Assembly (NCBI RefSeq): GCF_004353905.1
Contig: NZ_SMOD01000011.1
Location: 186,001 to 250,000, forward strand
Length of the DNA: 64,000 nucleotides
DNA from: Paraburkholderia guartelaensis
GTDB taxonomy: Bacteria; Pseudomonadota; Gammaproteobacteria; Burkholderiales; Burkholderiaceae
Direction: 5' to 3'
The notes under the pieces are model-generated. The model did no database searches, had not been told where the DNA came from, and saw only the letters and a list, made by a program, of their open reading frames with translations. The translations under genes were made by a program, and so were the position numbers. The first letter of the stretch is position 1, and the number at the start of each line of letters is the position of its first letter. Shown in pieces: positions 34,998 to 43,960 of the stretch.

Positions 34998-37900
34998 GGC
35001 CACCTCCGCCGGAATGCGATTGTGTGGACTGTGTGGGCGTGAGTCCGAGCACGCGTGCCGCGAGCGCCGCGAGACCGCGCACCGGCAGTGCGAGCCAGGT
35101 GGGGCGGTTGGCTGCCTCGTAGCGGATCTCGTAAGCCGCCTTCTCGATCAGGAACAGGTCGAGCAGCGCCTGCTCGTGCGAAGCGCTGACGAGCGTGAGC
35201 GGACCTTCCGCCACGGCCGCCCGATACTGGCTCAGGAACGCTTCGGCCGCGTAGCCGCGGAAGCGTTCGAAGAGGGCACGCTTGCGATCGACGACTTGCT
35301 GCGGCGCGCTTTCGAGCGTCGATTGCGCGGCGGCGCCCGCATACGAGAGCGAGCGCAGCAAGCCCGCCACGTCGCGCAGCGGCGAGGCCTTTGCGCGCCG
35401 GTATTCGAGCGCTCGCGCGGGCTCGCCTTCGAAGTCGATCAAATACGCGTCGCCCTGGGACAGCAGCACCTGGCCCAGGTGAAAATCGCCGTGTATGCGG
35501 ATGCGCGCGGCCTTCGTGTCGTTCGGCACGAGTTCGTCGATCTTCGCGACGAGTGCCTTGCGCCGATCGATCAGGCTGCGGGCGAGATCGCGTGCGTCGT
35601 CGTCGAGCGTTTGTTCGTCTTCGCCCGTATGCTGCGCGACGATGTCGAGCGCCTCGTTGAGCATGGTCTTCGCGTCGGCAATCCAGTTGCGCACATCGTC
35701 GGGCGTGGCGGCAACGGGCGCGAAGGCTTCGTCGTCGCTGGGTCGGGAGAGCATCGCGTGCAGCTCGCCCAGGCGCTTGCCGATGGTGCCGATCACTGTG
35801 CAGTAGCCCTGCACGGCTTCTTCCTCGTGCGCCTGGTCGACGCTCGTGTCGTCGTCCACGGCGAGCGCGAGTTCGTCGATCGTGCGGCGCAGATAGTCGA
35901 GCGCCCAATCCCACGCATTGCCCTGGTTGTCGATGAAACCCTGCACGATGATGAGCGTATGCGGCACGCCTGCAGGATCGACGCGCACCACTTCGCCATA
36001 GAGCGGCGCGGTGTTCGCGTAACCGAGCTTCGTGAGGTAGCGGCTCATTTCCGCTTCGGGGTGCACGCCCGCCATCAGCCGGCGCACGATCTTGAGCACG
36101 AGCGTTTCCGCGATCACGAGCGAGCTGTTGCTCTGCTCGGCCGCGAGCCAGCGCACTTCCGGCGTGTCGCCAAGATCGAGTTCGTCGAGGCGCTCGGTTG
36201 GCTCGAAGCGGATCGTGCTCTGCTGCACGGTAGGCACCGTGGCGCGCTCGCGCAGCTTGCGCAGCACGCCATAGGCGAACCACGGCAGCGAGAACGCATC
36301 CGTGAGATAGCCCACCGTGCGGCCGCGCCGCACGCGCGAGAGTGCGAGCTGAATGTGCAGCGGCGTGGTGATCTCGGTGCCCCACGTAATGGCGATTGGG
36401 AGTACGTAGCGCTCGCTCGTGCCATCCGCCAACTCGGCCTCGATCTCCGTGAACGCGAAGCCCGCGCCGTAGATCGTCGTGAGCGCCGCGAGGCGCACGG
36501 CGCGCAGCGGCTTGTCCTTGGAGGCGAACCAGCGGCGACGCGAGAGCCACGAAGGCAGCACTTCCGATTCGAGCAGCCGCACGTTTTCGGGCGTCGCACC
36601 GGTTTGACCTTCGCGGATCACCACGGTCACGAACTCGGGCAATTGCTCCGAGGTCGGCTGGCTCCACGAAGGCCGCTGATCGCCGGGGCTCAGCAGGAAC
36701 CACAGGAAGCCGTAGGGCGGGAAAGTCAGCAGATAAGGCAGCTGCCCGATGGCCGGAAACACGGAGTCGGCCGTCATTTCGACGGGGGACGTGCCCGCGA
36801 ATTCGGAAAGATCGAGTTCCACCGCCTGCGGCGCGCGCGACAGATTCGCCACGCACAGGATCGGCGCTTCGTCGGGCATTTCGCGCAGGTACGCGAGGAT
36901 CTTGCGGTTCGCGGGGCGCAGGAAGCGAATCGTGCCGCGCCCGAACGCCTGCTTGGCACGGCGCGTGGCGAGCATGCGGCGCGTCCAGTTGAGCAGCGAA
37001 TGCGGATCGCGGCTTTGCGCTTCGACGTTGATGGCGTCGTAGCCGTAGAGCGAGCCCATGAGCGGCGGCAGTACGAGCTGTTCGGGGTCGGCGCGCGAGA
37101 AGCCGCCATTGCGGTCCGACGACCACTGCATCGGCGTGCGCACGCCGTCGCGGTCGCCCAGGTGAATGTTGTCGCCCATGCCGAGTTCGTCGCCGTAATA
37201 GATCACCGGCGTGCCGGGCATGGAGAGCAGCAGCGAGTTGATGAGTTCGATGCGGCGGCGGTCGCGTTCCATGAGCGGCGCGAGACGGCGGCGAATGCCG
37301 AGGTTCAGGCGCGCGCGCCGGTCGCTCGCGTAGGTGTTCCAGAGGTAATCGCGCTCGGAGTCCGTCACCATTTCGAGCGTGAGTTCGTCGTGATTGCGCA
37401 GGAAGATCGCCCACTGGCAGCTCGGCAGCAAGTCAGGCGTCTGCTTCATGATGTCGAGAATCGGGAAGCGGTCCTCGCTCGCAATCGCCATGTAGAGGCG
37501 CGGCATGAGCGGGAAGTGGAACGCCATGTGGCATTCGTCTTCGTTGCCGAAGTACTCCTGCACATCTTCCGGCCACTGGTTCGCTTCGGCCAGCAGCATG
37601 CGGTTCGGGTAGTGCTCGTCGATGGCCGCGCGTATGCGTTTGAGAATGCCGTGCGTTTCGGGCAGGTTCTCGTTGTTCGTGCCTTCGCGCTCCACGAGAT
37701 AGGGCACGGCGTCCAGCCGCAGCCCGTCTATGCCCATGTCGAGCCAGAAGCGCATGACCTGCAGCACTTCGCGCAGCACGGCCGGATTGTCGAAATTCAG
37801 GTCGGGCTGGTGCGAATAGAAGCGGTGCCAGTAGTACGCGCCGGCCACCGGGTCGTGCGTCCAGTTGGACGGCTCGGTGTCGATGAAGATGATGCGCGTG

Positions 37901-38445
37901 CCTTGGTACTTCTGATCGGTATCGGACCACACGTAATAGTTGCGATGATTCGAGCCCGGCTTGGCGCGGCGCGCGCGCTGGAACCACGGGTGCTGGTCCG
38001 AGGTGTGGTTGATGACCAGTTCGGTGATCACGCGCATGCCGCGCGCATGCGCTTCCTGAATGAAGCGGCGCACGTCGGCGAGCTGGCCGTAGTCGGGGTG
38101 CACGTTGCGATAGTCCGCGATGTCGTAGCCATCGTCGCGACGCGGCGAGGGGTAGAACGGCAGCAGCCAGATCGCCGTGACCCCGAGGCCGGCAATGTAA
38201 TCGAGTTTCGCGAGCAGGCCAGGGAAGTCGCCCACGCCATCGTTGTTCGCATCGAAGAACGATTTTACGTGCACCTGGTAGATGATCGCGTCCTTGTACC
38301 AGAGAGGGTCGTCGGAAAGCATCGACGGCTTGCCGCGCCGTTGCGTGCCGCGTTCCTCGTGATGTGGATCGTGCGCGGTCGAGTCTCGCGTGACGGTCTG
38401 CACGTTCGTTGTCACAGGCTCGTGCGTAGCGGGGTCGCGTTTCAT
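34990..38445 (-). CDS. treS: trehalose synthase - maltokinase fusion
   Basis: One 1151-residue chain joins two GlgE-pathway enzymes. Residues of about 43-590 are TreS (GH13), which interconverts trehalose and maltose: nucleophile Asp245 in G-L-R-L-D-A, Glu287 in L-L-A-E-A-N-Q, Asp353 in R-N-H-D-E-L. Residues of about 620-1125 are a maltokinase (Mak/Pep2) with an aminoglycoside-kinase-like fold and catalytic segment R-I-H-G-D-F-H-L-G-Q-V-L and metal-binding I-D-F-E-G-E-P. The start at 38445 follows GGAGG and forms an ATGA overlap with glgE. The fusion gives maltose-1-phosphate straight from trehalose and ATP, the GlgE substrate. Confidence 0.95.
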   Translation of the reverse strand: MKRDPATHEPVTTNVQTVTRDSTAHDPHHEERGTQRRGKPSMLSDDPLWYKDAIIYQVHVKSFFDANNDGVGDFPGLLAKLDYIAGLGVTAIWLLPFYPSPRRDDGYDIADYRNVHPDYGQLADVRRFIQEAHARGMRVITELVINHTSDQHPWFQRARRAKPGSNHRNYYVWSDTDQKYQGTRIIFIDTEPSNWTHDPVAGAYYWHRFYSHQPDLNFDNPAVLREVLQVMRFWLDMGIDGLRLDAVPYLVEREGTNNENLPETHGILKRIRAAIDEHYPNRMLLAEANQWPEDVQEYFGNEDECHMAFHFPLMPRLYMAIASEDRFPILDIMKQTPDLLPSCQWAIFLRNHDELTLEMVTDSERDYLWNTYASDRRARLNLGIRRRLAPLMERDRRRIELINSLLLSMPGTPVIYYGDELGMGDNIHLGDRDGVRTPMQWSSDRNGGFSRADPEQLVLPPLMGSLYGYDAINVEAQSRDPHSLLNWTRRMLATRRAKQAFGRGTIRFLRPANRKILAYLREMPDEAPILCVANLSRAPQAVELDLSEFAGTSPVEMTADSVFPAIGQLPYLLTFPPYGFLWFLLSPGDQRPSWSQPTSEQLPEFVTVVIREGQTGATPENVRLLESEVLPSWLSRRRWFASKDKPLRAVRLAALTTIYGAGFAFTEIEAELADGTSERYVLPIAITWGTEITTPLHIQLALSRVRRGRTVGYLTDAFSLPWFAYGVLRKLRERATVPTVQQSTIRFEPTERLDELDLGDTPEVRWLAAEQSNSSLVIAETLVLKIVRRLMAGVHPEAEMSRYLTKLGYANTAPLYGEVVRVDPAGVPHTLIIVQGFIDNQGNAWDWALDYLRRTIDELALAVDDDTSVDQAHEEEAVQGYCTVIGTIGKRLGELHAMLSRPSDDEAFAPVAATPDDVRNWIADAKTMLNEALDIVAQHTGEDEQTLDDDARDLARSLIDRRKALVAKIDELVPNDTKAARIRIHGDFHLGQVLLSQGDAYLIDFEGEPARALEYRRAKASPLRDVAGLLRSLSYAGAAAQSTLESAPQQVVDRKRALFERFRGYAAEAFLSQYRAAVAEGPLTLVSASHEQALLDLFLIEKAAYEIRYEAANRPTWLALPVRGLAALAARVLGLTPTQSTQSHSGGGGHG

Positions 38446-41400
38446 GTCGCTCCTCCGGGCGGGAAGTCGGCGTCGAGTTCGGGATGGCCTTCGATGTGCT
38501 CGTCGTGCTCTTCGGCGTGTTCAGGCAGCGGTTCTTCGCGCGGCAGACCCTTCGCGGGCTCGATGCGCCAGATCGCAAACGCTCGCGCATGCGGATCGAG
38601 CCGCACGTGCTGCCAGCGCCCTCGCCACTCGAAGCGCTCGCCGGTCATTTCGTCGATCACATTGAGGGGGGCGTGATCGTCGAGGTGCCAGCGCTGGAAC
38701 GTCGTCCACGAAAGTTCGAAGTCGGCGCCCTGCTCATTGAAGGCATCGAGGTTGATGGCCACGACGAGCACGTTGTCGCGTGCGGGCGTGGCCTTCTCGA
38801 AGCAGAGCAGCGAGTCGTTGCGCGCGTCGAGGAACGTGATGCCGAGATGCGTGTGCAGCGCCGGGTTGGCGCGCCGAATGCGGTTGAGCGTCGCGATCTC
38901 CGCGACGATGTTGCCGGGGCGGTGCCAGTCCCATGCGCGCAGCTGATATTTTTCGGAGTCCAGATATTCCTCCGAATTGGGCATGGCGCGTCCTTCGCAC
39001 AGTTCGAAGCCGCAATACACGCCCCACAGCCCCGAAAGCGTCGCGGCTAGCGCGGCGCGGATCAGGAAGCTCGAGCGCGCGCCGGTCTGCAAATGGCGCG
39101 GATTGATGTCGGGCGTATTGACGAAGAAGTTCGGCCGATAGAAGTCGCGCACGTCGGTTTGCGTGAGTTCCGTGAGGTACTCGGTGAAATCGCGCTTCGA
39201 TTCGCGCCACGTGAAATACGTGTACGACTGCGAGAAGCCGAGCTTGGCGAGCCGGTACATGAGGCGTGGCCGCGTGAAGGCTTCGGAGAGGAAGATCACA
39301 TCGGGGTGGCGCGCGCGCACGTCGGCGATCATCCATTCCCAGAACGGCAGCGGCTTCGTGTGCGGGTTGTCCACGCGGAAAATGCGCACGCCTGTGTCCA
39401 CCCAGAACAGGATCGCGTCGCGCAGCGCGAGCCATAAATCAGGCTTCGAGTCGTGCGCGTAGAACTCGGGGTTCACGATGTCCTGGTACTTCTTCGGCGG
39501 GTTTTCGGCATAGCGCAGCGTGCCGTCGGGCCGCCATGCGAACCAGGTGGGGTGCGCCTTCAACCACGGGTGGTCAGGCGAGCATTGAATCGCGAAATCG
39601 AGCGCGATTTCGAGGCCTTGTTCGTGCGCCGCGGCAAGCATGCGGCAGAAGTCCTCGAGCGTGCCCAGTTGCGGGTGCACCGCGGTATGGCCGCCTTCGG
39701 CCGCGCCGATCGCGTAGGGGCTGCCCACGTCGCCGGGCTGCGCATTGAGCGTGTTGTTGCGCCCCTTGCGGTTCGCGAGGCCAATGGGGTGGATCGGCGG
39801 GAAGTACAGCACGTCGAAGCCCATTTCGCGAATGCGCGGCATCTTCGCGATCACGTCGTCGAAGGTGCCGTGGCGCGATTCGTCGTCGCTCATCGAGCGC
39901 GGGAATATCTCGTACCAGCTCGCGAAGCGCGCGGCGCCGCGCTCCGCATCCACGCGATTGACGATCGTGTCGCGCGAGAGAAACGGGCGGTGGCGCGCGG
40001 CGCGCACGGCCGCAGCCGTCGAAGGCGCGGCGATGATCGCGCAACGTGTTTCGGTGTCCGCACCAATGAAGCGTTTGACGATGGCGTCGAGCGTTTCGTT
40101 GGTGGTCTTCTGATTCTCGTCGCTCGTGCCCGATGTTTCCGCGGTGGCGAGCACGAGCGCGAACAGCCGGCTCGCTTCCTCCAACTCCAGATCGACGGGC
40201 TGGTTCGCCGCGCGCTTCTTGTGCAGATGTTCCGCGAGCGAGGCGAAGTCGTCGCGCCACGCGATCACGACGTACTCGTAGCGTCCGATGCGATCGAGCG
40301 GAATGTGGCCTGCCCAAAGGTCGGTTCCCGGGGGCGGCACGGGCGACATCGGCGACTCGTGCCAGGCGGTTTCGTCGGCGGCGCGCCAGAGCACGGCGGC
40401 GTCGATGCGGTCGTGGCCCTCGGCAAAGATCGCCGCACGCACTTCACAGCGTTCGCCCACGGTGCGCTTCGCGGCGAAGCGGCCGTGATCGACCGACGGC
40501 TGCGCGCTCTCGATGGCAATGCGCGGAGCGGCGATCGCCTCGAGCACGCTCTTGTGTCCGCTCGTATCCGACTTGCCGCGATCTTCGGGCGGCGCGAGTA
40601 CCACGAGCGGGCTCGCGAGCGCGCGGAACATCCAGCATGCGCCCGCGGGCAGCGTGAACGTCTCGGGGATCGCACTCGCGTCGCGCGCCGCGGGCAGGCG
40701 TGCGCCGCGCAGCGTTTCGGCGTCGAGCGGCGCGAAGCGTGTGAAGCCGCCAGGCGCACCGTCGAGCAGGCGCGAGAGATCCACGCGCACAGGCGCGGCC
40801 AGCGCGGGATTGATGAGCGTGAGGATGGCGTCCTCCGCGTCGCGCAGGTCCGCGCGGTCGCCGCGCATGAGCGCCGCGACGCTAGCTCCAGGCCCATTGA
40901 GCGCGCGCAGTTCACCGTTGGTCTGCAGCGTCCACGTTTCGCGTTGCAACGCGTTGGCGTGCGCGACATCGGCGCTCAGATCGAATGGTGCGCGCGCCTT
41001 CGCGGCTTCCCACGCCTGCACGCTGTTGCCGCTGTGCGAGGTCGCCTCGTCCACGCCGTATTCGAAACCCATCGGCATGAGCCAGCCGGTGCCGAGCGCG
41101 GCTGCCGCGCGCAGCATGCGGCGATAGGCGCGCTCGACCGCGCGTGCATCGGCGGCGCCCTCCTGGTCGTGCGCGTAGCGCGCGCCATAGGGTGCTTCTG
41201 GAAACGTTATCGGTGAGCCCACGCGACGCAATGCGGCGTGCTCCTCGACCATCCAGCTCGACGAGAAGTCCCACCACCGCAGCGAGGAGAAGGCCGCGTC
41301 GAAGCCCGCACCTTCGAGGTGCGTGATCGCCTCGCGCGGCAGGCCAGGCGTAGCGGCGAGCCAGCGCGCTTGCGGAAAGCGCGCGCGTACGGCATCGAAG

Positions 41401-41945
41401 ATCGCGCGCAGCACATGGGGCGGCGTGCGGTGCGGCGAGTCCACACGAAAGCCGCCGATGCCCGCTTCGACGAGCGCGATGGCGCGCGCCGTCCACCATG
41501 CGATGAGCGGGGCGCTCGCGCGCTCGAAATCGGCGTAGGCCACGTTGGCTTCGCTGTGGCCGTGGCGTGGGTCGAGGCGCGCGTCTTCGGGCTCGAAGGG
41601 GTGGAACCATTCGGGATGCGCGGCGTAGAGCGCGCCGTCCGCAGCGCTGCGATCGAGCACGAGATCGGCGAGCAGCGTGACGCCGCGCGATTGCGCCGTG
41701 AGCGCGAGTTCGCGTATGGCGTCGTCTGCGGAAAGCTGGCTGCGAAAGGCCGCGTTCAGGCGCGCATGGTCGGCGACGATGCGATCGTCGCCCGACGCGC
41801 CGGCGGCGAACAGCGCGCCGATCAGGACGTGATCGAAGCCGAGCGACGCCGCGCGGGCGATGTGCGCCGGCCACGCGTCGAGCGGTCCTGCAAGGACGGA
41901 ATGGACGAAGTAGATCCGCGGCGCATAGGCGTGGGGAGGTTCCAT
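38442..41945 (-). CDS. glgE: maltose-1-phosphate maltosyltransferase with extra N-terminal GH13-like domain
   Basis: GlgE extends alpha-1,4-glucan from maltose-1-phosphate. The catalytic part lies in about residues 470-1125: nucleophile Asp859 in R-I-F-R-V-D-N-P-H, acid/base Glu888 in V-I-F-L-S-E-A-F, and F-F-V-N-T-P-D-I-N. Known stand-alone GlgE are about 660-700 residues; this one has 1167. The extra residues 1 to about 450 form another GH13-like barrel with a region II aspartate (G-G-F-R-V-D-S at 165-170), but the region III glutamate is replaced (R-W-L-A-A-T-P), so it is probably inactive. The last 35 residues are acidic and His-rich. It is the first gene of the operon; the promoter must lie in 41946-42280. 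Confidence 0.94.
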   Translation of the reverse strand: MEPPHAYAPRIYFVHSVLAGPLDAWPAHIARAASLGFDHVLIGALFAAGASGDDRIVADHARLNAAFRSQLSADDAIRELALTAQSRGVTLLADLVLDRSAADGALYAAHPEWFHPFEPEDARLDPRHGHSEANVAYADFERASAPLIAWWTARAIALVEAGIGGFRVDSPHRTPPHVLRAIFDAVRARFPQARWLAATPGLPREAITHLEGAGFDAAFSSLRWWDFSSSWMVEEHAALRRVGSPITFPEAPYGARYAHDQEGAADARAVERAYRRMLRAAAALGTGWLMPMGFEYGVDEATSHSGNSVQAWEAAKARAPFDLSADVAHANALQRETWTLQTNGELRALNGPGASVAALMRGDRADLRDAEDAILTLINPALAAPVRVDLSRLLDGAPGGFTRFAPLDAETLRGARLPAARDASAIPETFTLPAGACWMFRALASPLVVLAPPEDRGKSDTSGHKSVLEAIAAPRIAIESAQPSVDHGRFAAKRTVGERCEVRAAIFAEGHDRIDAAVLWRAADETAWHESPMSPVPPPGTDLWAGHIPLDRIGRYEYVVIAWRDDFASLAEHLHKKRAANQPVDLELEEASRLFALVLATAETSGTSDENQKTTNETLDAIVKRFIGADTETRCAIIAAPSTAAAVRAARHRPFLSRDTIVNRVDAERGAARFASWYEIFPRSMSDDESRHGTFDDVIAKMPRIREMGFDVLYFPPIHPIGLANRKGRNNTLNAQPGDVGSPYAIGAAEGGHTAVHPQLGTLEDFCRMLAAAHEQGLEIALDFAIQCSPDHPWLKAHPTWFAWRPDGTLRYAENPPKKYQDIVNPEFYAHDSKPDLWLALRDAILFWVDTGVRIFRVDNPHTKPLPFWEWMIADVRARHPDVIFLSEAFTRPRLMYRLAKLGFSQSYTYFTWRESKRDFTEYLTELTQTDVRDFYRPNFFVNTPDINPRHLQTGARSSFLIRAALAATLSGLWGVYCGFELCEGRAMPNSEEYLDSEKYQLRAWDWHRPGNIVAEIATLNRIRRANPALHTHLGITFLDARNDSLLCFEKATPARDNVLVVAINLDAFNEQGADFELSWTTFQRWHLDDHAPLNVIDEMTGERFEWRGRWQHVRLDPHARAFAIWRIEPAKGLPREEPLPEHAEEHDEHIEGHPELDADFPPGGAT

Positions 41946-42280
41946 CGGTCGTATTCCAGGTACGTCAGGCGAAGGGGATGCAAGACGGGGTTAGCCGAAA
42001 TGCGATCGCGCCGCCCGGGGGCTGCCGGAGCGTGCCGCGCTGCGCTTGGTGGACAGGCACCTGTTCAGAGTAGTGCAAGAGCAGGCCGGAACCAAACCGC
42101 GTGCGCCGCGTGGCGACTTGCGGGGGAAGGGAGCAAGGCACATGCCCATGAGCGTGCGGGCGTGCGGCGCCTCGCGCACGCGCACGTTCGCAAAGGCTGG
42201 GCGCAAAGATCGGTGATTCGACCGGAGAAACCGGCGGCGATTGCCGGTATCCGTTGCAGCGACGAAAAAGGGAGAAGCGC
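41946..42280. other. non-coding gap upstream of glgE
   Basis: This 335-base gap lies between glgE and the DUF1345 gene, both on the minus strand, and should carry the promoter of the seven-gene glucan operon. I see no convincing sigma-70 pair, terminator or conserved small gene; a 71-codon minus-strand frame at 41991-42206 has no features of a real protein. Confidence 0.6.
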
Positions 42281-42937
42281 TCAGCTACCGACCATGCTCG
42301 CGGCGATGTTCACGCACAGGCCTAGCACAGAAACGTTGAAATAGAACGACAAAATCGATTGCGCGAGCACGCCGCGCCGCGCGCTGCGCCCCCGCAGGCC
42401 GATATCGGCGGTTTGCGACGCGCAGGCGATTGTGAACGAGAAGTACAGAAAGTCCCAGTAATTCGGCGTGAGCTTTCTGTCGGGAAACACGAGGGCGGGC
42501 TCGTTGGGATCGGAACCGTAGAAGAGGCGCGCGTAGTGCAGCGTGAAGATGGTGGGAATGAGAAACCACGCCCCAATGAGCGTGAGCCCCGTGAGCAGCG
42601 AATGCAGCACTTTCGTGGCTGTGCCGAGATCCTTCGTCGTGCCCAATTCGATGACGATGGCGACGATGCTCGCCACCGTTGCGGTGCAGATGAGAAACAA
42701 CACCGTGCCCGCGTTTTCGTCTTCGCGGCGGGCGTTCGCGCGCACGCTCTCTTCGTTTGCGAACACCATGTGCACCCAGATCAGCACGAGGTAGGTCCAC
42801 ACCGTCGCGTCCCAGCCGAGCAGGACGCGCGTGGAAGTGTGGAGCGACGCGGGCACGAGGAGGCCGAGCACGACGCCCACCGCGATGGCGATCATCATGT
42901 GCGGCCGGTTGCGCAGTACCAGCGGAACGAGGTTCAT
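42281..42937 (-). CDS. DUF1345 integral membrane protein
   Basis: The 218-residue protein has about five hydrophobic segments and the DUF1345 signature N-Y-W-D-F-L-Y-F-S-F-T-I-A-C-A-S-Q-T-A-D, preceded by H-Y-A-R-L-F-Y. The family is widespread in proteobacteria and actinobacteria and has no assigned function to my knowledge. It has its own gap on both sides, with two tandem 12-base repeats starting 31 bases upstream of its ATG. Confidence 0.88.
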   Translation of the reverse strand: MNLVPLVLRNRPHMMIAIAVGVVLGLLVPASLHTSTRVLLGWDATVWTYLVLIWVHMVFANEESVRANARREDENAGTVLFLICTATVASIVAIVIELGTTKDLGTATKVLHSLLTGLTLIGAWFLIPTIFTLHYARLFYGSDPNEPALVFPDRKLTPNYWDFLYFSFTIACASQTADIGLRGRSARRGVLAQSILSFYFNVSVLGLCVNIAASMVGS

Positions 42938-43289
42938 GGCGGATGGCGTGACGCGCGAGGCGCGCGCGGGTTAGCAATCGGGTTAGCAATCCTTGCGGCG
43001 ATTCTACCGTGCGTGGCCCGCCGCGGTGACGCGCCGTTCGCTGTTATGCCGGGCATGCAAGCTTTCGGTTTGTCTTATCGGGCCATAAGGGGCTATATTG
43101 CTTGCGCAACGCGGCAGCGCGCTTTTGCAGTTATCGCAACGACGGTGCATATGCAGTGATCCGCGTTGAAGGACGATAACAAACGTTGTTGTCCCAGTCC
43201 TGGTTTCAGGTGCCGCCAGCGCCGGCGGCAAGCGTGTTTCGCCCCCAAGCCAGGGGAACCTGGCGGGATCGACCTCATCTGGAGTGCCC
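42938..43289. promoter_or_regulatory. divergent regulatory gap between DUF1345 and the sugar dehydrogenase operon
   Basis: The gap is 352 bases. It holds a tandem direct repeat at 42968-42991 near the DUF1345 side and a possible sigma-70 promoter for the dehydrogenase operon: TTGTCT at 43070-43075 and TATATT at 43094-43099, 18 bases apart. That would give a long leader of roughly 185 bases before the first ATG. No small gene is evident. Confidence 0.5.
42968..42991. repeat. tandem 12-bp direct repeat
   Basis: GGGTTAGCAATC occurs twice head to tail (42968-42979 and 42980-42991) with no spacer, a spacing near one helical turn, in the promoter side of the DUF1345 gene. Confidence 0.85.
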
Positions 43290-43889
43290 ATGACAGATGT
43301 GACACAACACGGGATGTCTCAGGCGCCGCACGATCTTCCCGCCGCATTTGACCGCTTCGGCCGTCCTGGCCGCAGGCGTTTCGTTTCGGGAGCGTGCGCA
43401 GCGGCGCTGCTCGCCTTCGCGGCTGCCGGGCGCTCTCGCGCGCCGTTCGGCATGGGCCGCGCATTTGCGGCTACGCCGGCGAGCGCATCCGCTAGCGGCT
43501 ATGACGCCTTCATCAAGCTATCGCAGCACCTCACTGGCCGCACGAGCTTCAACGCCGTGCTCGGCAAGCGCGTCTATGCCGCGCTCGGCCACGCGAGCAG
43601 CCAGTTCGACGCGAACGTCGCGACGCTCAACACGTGGATACAAGGTCATGGCGGCGTGCCCTCCGATACCGTGACCGCCGCGCTCAAGACCGATCAGCCG
43701 GAACTCGGCTCGATGGTGGGCGACATCATGCGCGCGTGGTACCTCGGTCTCGTGGGCGAGATGCCGAAGGTGCAGGTGGTGGCTTTCGAAAAGGCGTTGA
43801 TGTTCGACCCCGTCAACGACGTTCTCACGATTCCCTCGTATTGCCGCGACGTGCCGTTTTACTGGAAACAGAAACCCGCTGGCGAATAG
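43290..43889 (+). CDS. Tat-exported small (gamma) subunit of a FAD sugar dehydrogenase complex
   Basis: The 199-residue protein has a Tat-type signal (P-G-R-R-R-F-V-S-G then a hydrophobic Ala/Leu stretch ending A-F-A-A-T), followed by a compact helical domain with Y-D-A-F-I-K-L-S-Q-H-L-T-G. It matches in size and order the gamma 'hitch-hiker' subunit of the three-subunit FAD glucose dehydrogenase described from Burkholderia cepacia, which carries the flavoprotein across the membrane. ATG 43290 is 5 bases after GGAG; a GTG at 43284 is less well placed. The alpha subunit begins 71 bases downstream. Confidence 0.85.
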   Translation: MTDVTQHGMSQAPHDLPAAFDRFGRPGRRRFVSGACAAALLAFAAAGRSRAPFGMGRAFAATPASASASGYDAFIKLSQHLTGRTSFNAVLGKRVYAALGHASSQFDANVATLNTWIQGHGGVPSDTVTAALKTDQPELGSMVGDIMRAWYLGLVGEMPKVQVVAFEKALMFDPVNDVLTIPSYCRDVPFYWKQKPAGE

Positions 43890-43960
43890 CGGAACAACAA
43901 GCGCGCACATCACGGACCGCGCCAGGTCCGCACAACGAAAGCCAAAGGAAGAGGTCGACA

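Noticed and set aside
34996..38676. 1226-codon plus-strand open frame
   Set aside because: It is the antisense shadow of treS-mak; high GC at codon position three keeps this frame open. Its translation is Arg/Val/His-rich with no domain, and the minus-strand product is clearly TreS-Mak.
41991..42206. 71-codon minus-strand frame upstream of glgE
   Set aside because: Composition resembles a random high-GC frame, no start signal, and it lies where the operon promoter should be.
43634..43960. N-terminal extension of the GMC dehydrogenase
   Set aside because: It overlaps the small-subunit gene in another frame; the ATG at 43961 has a strong Shine-Dalgarno and gives the FAD motif near the N-terminus.
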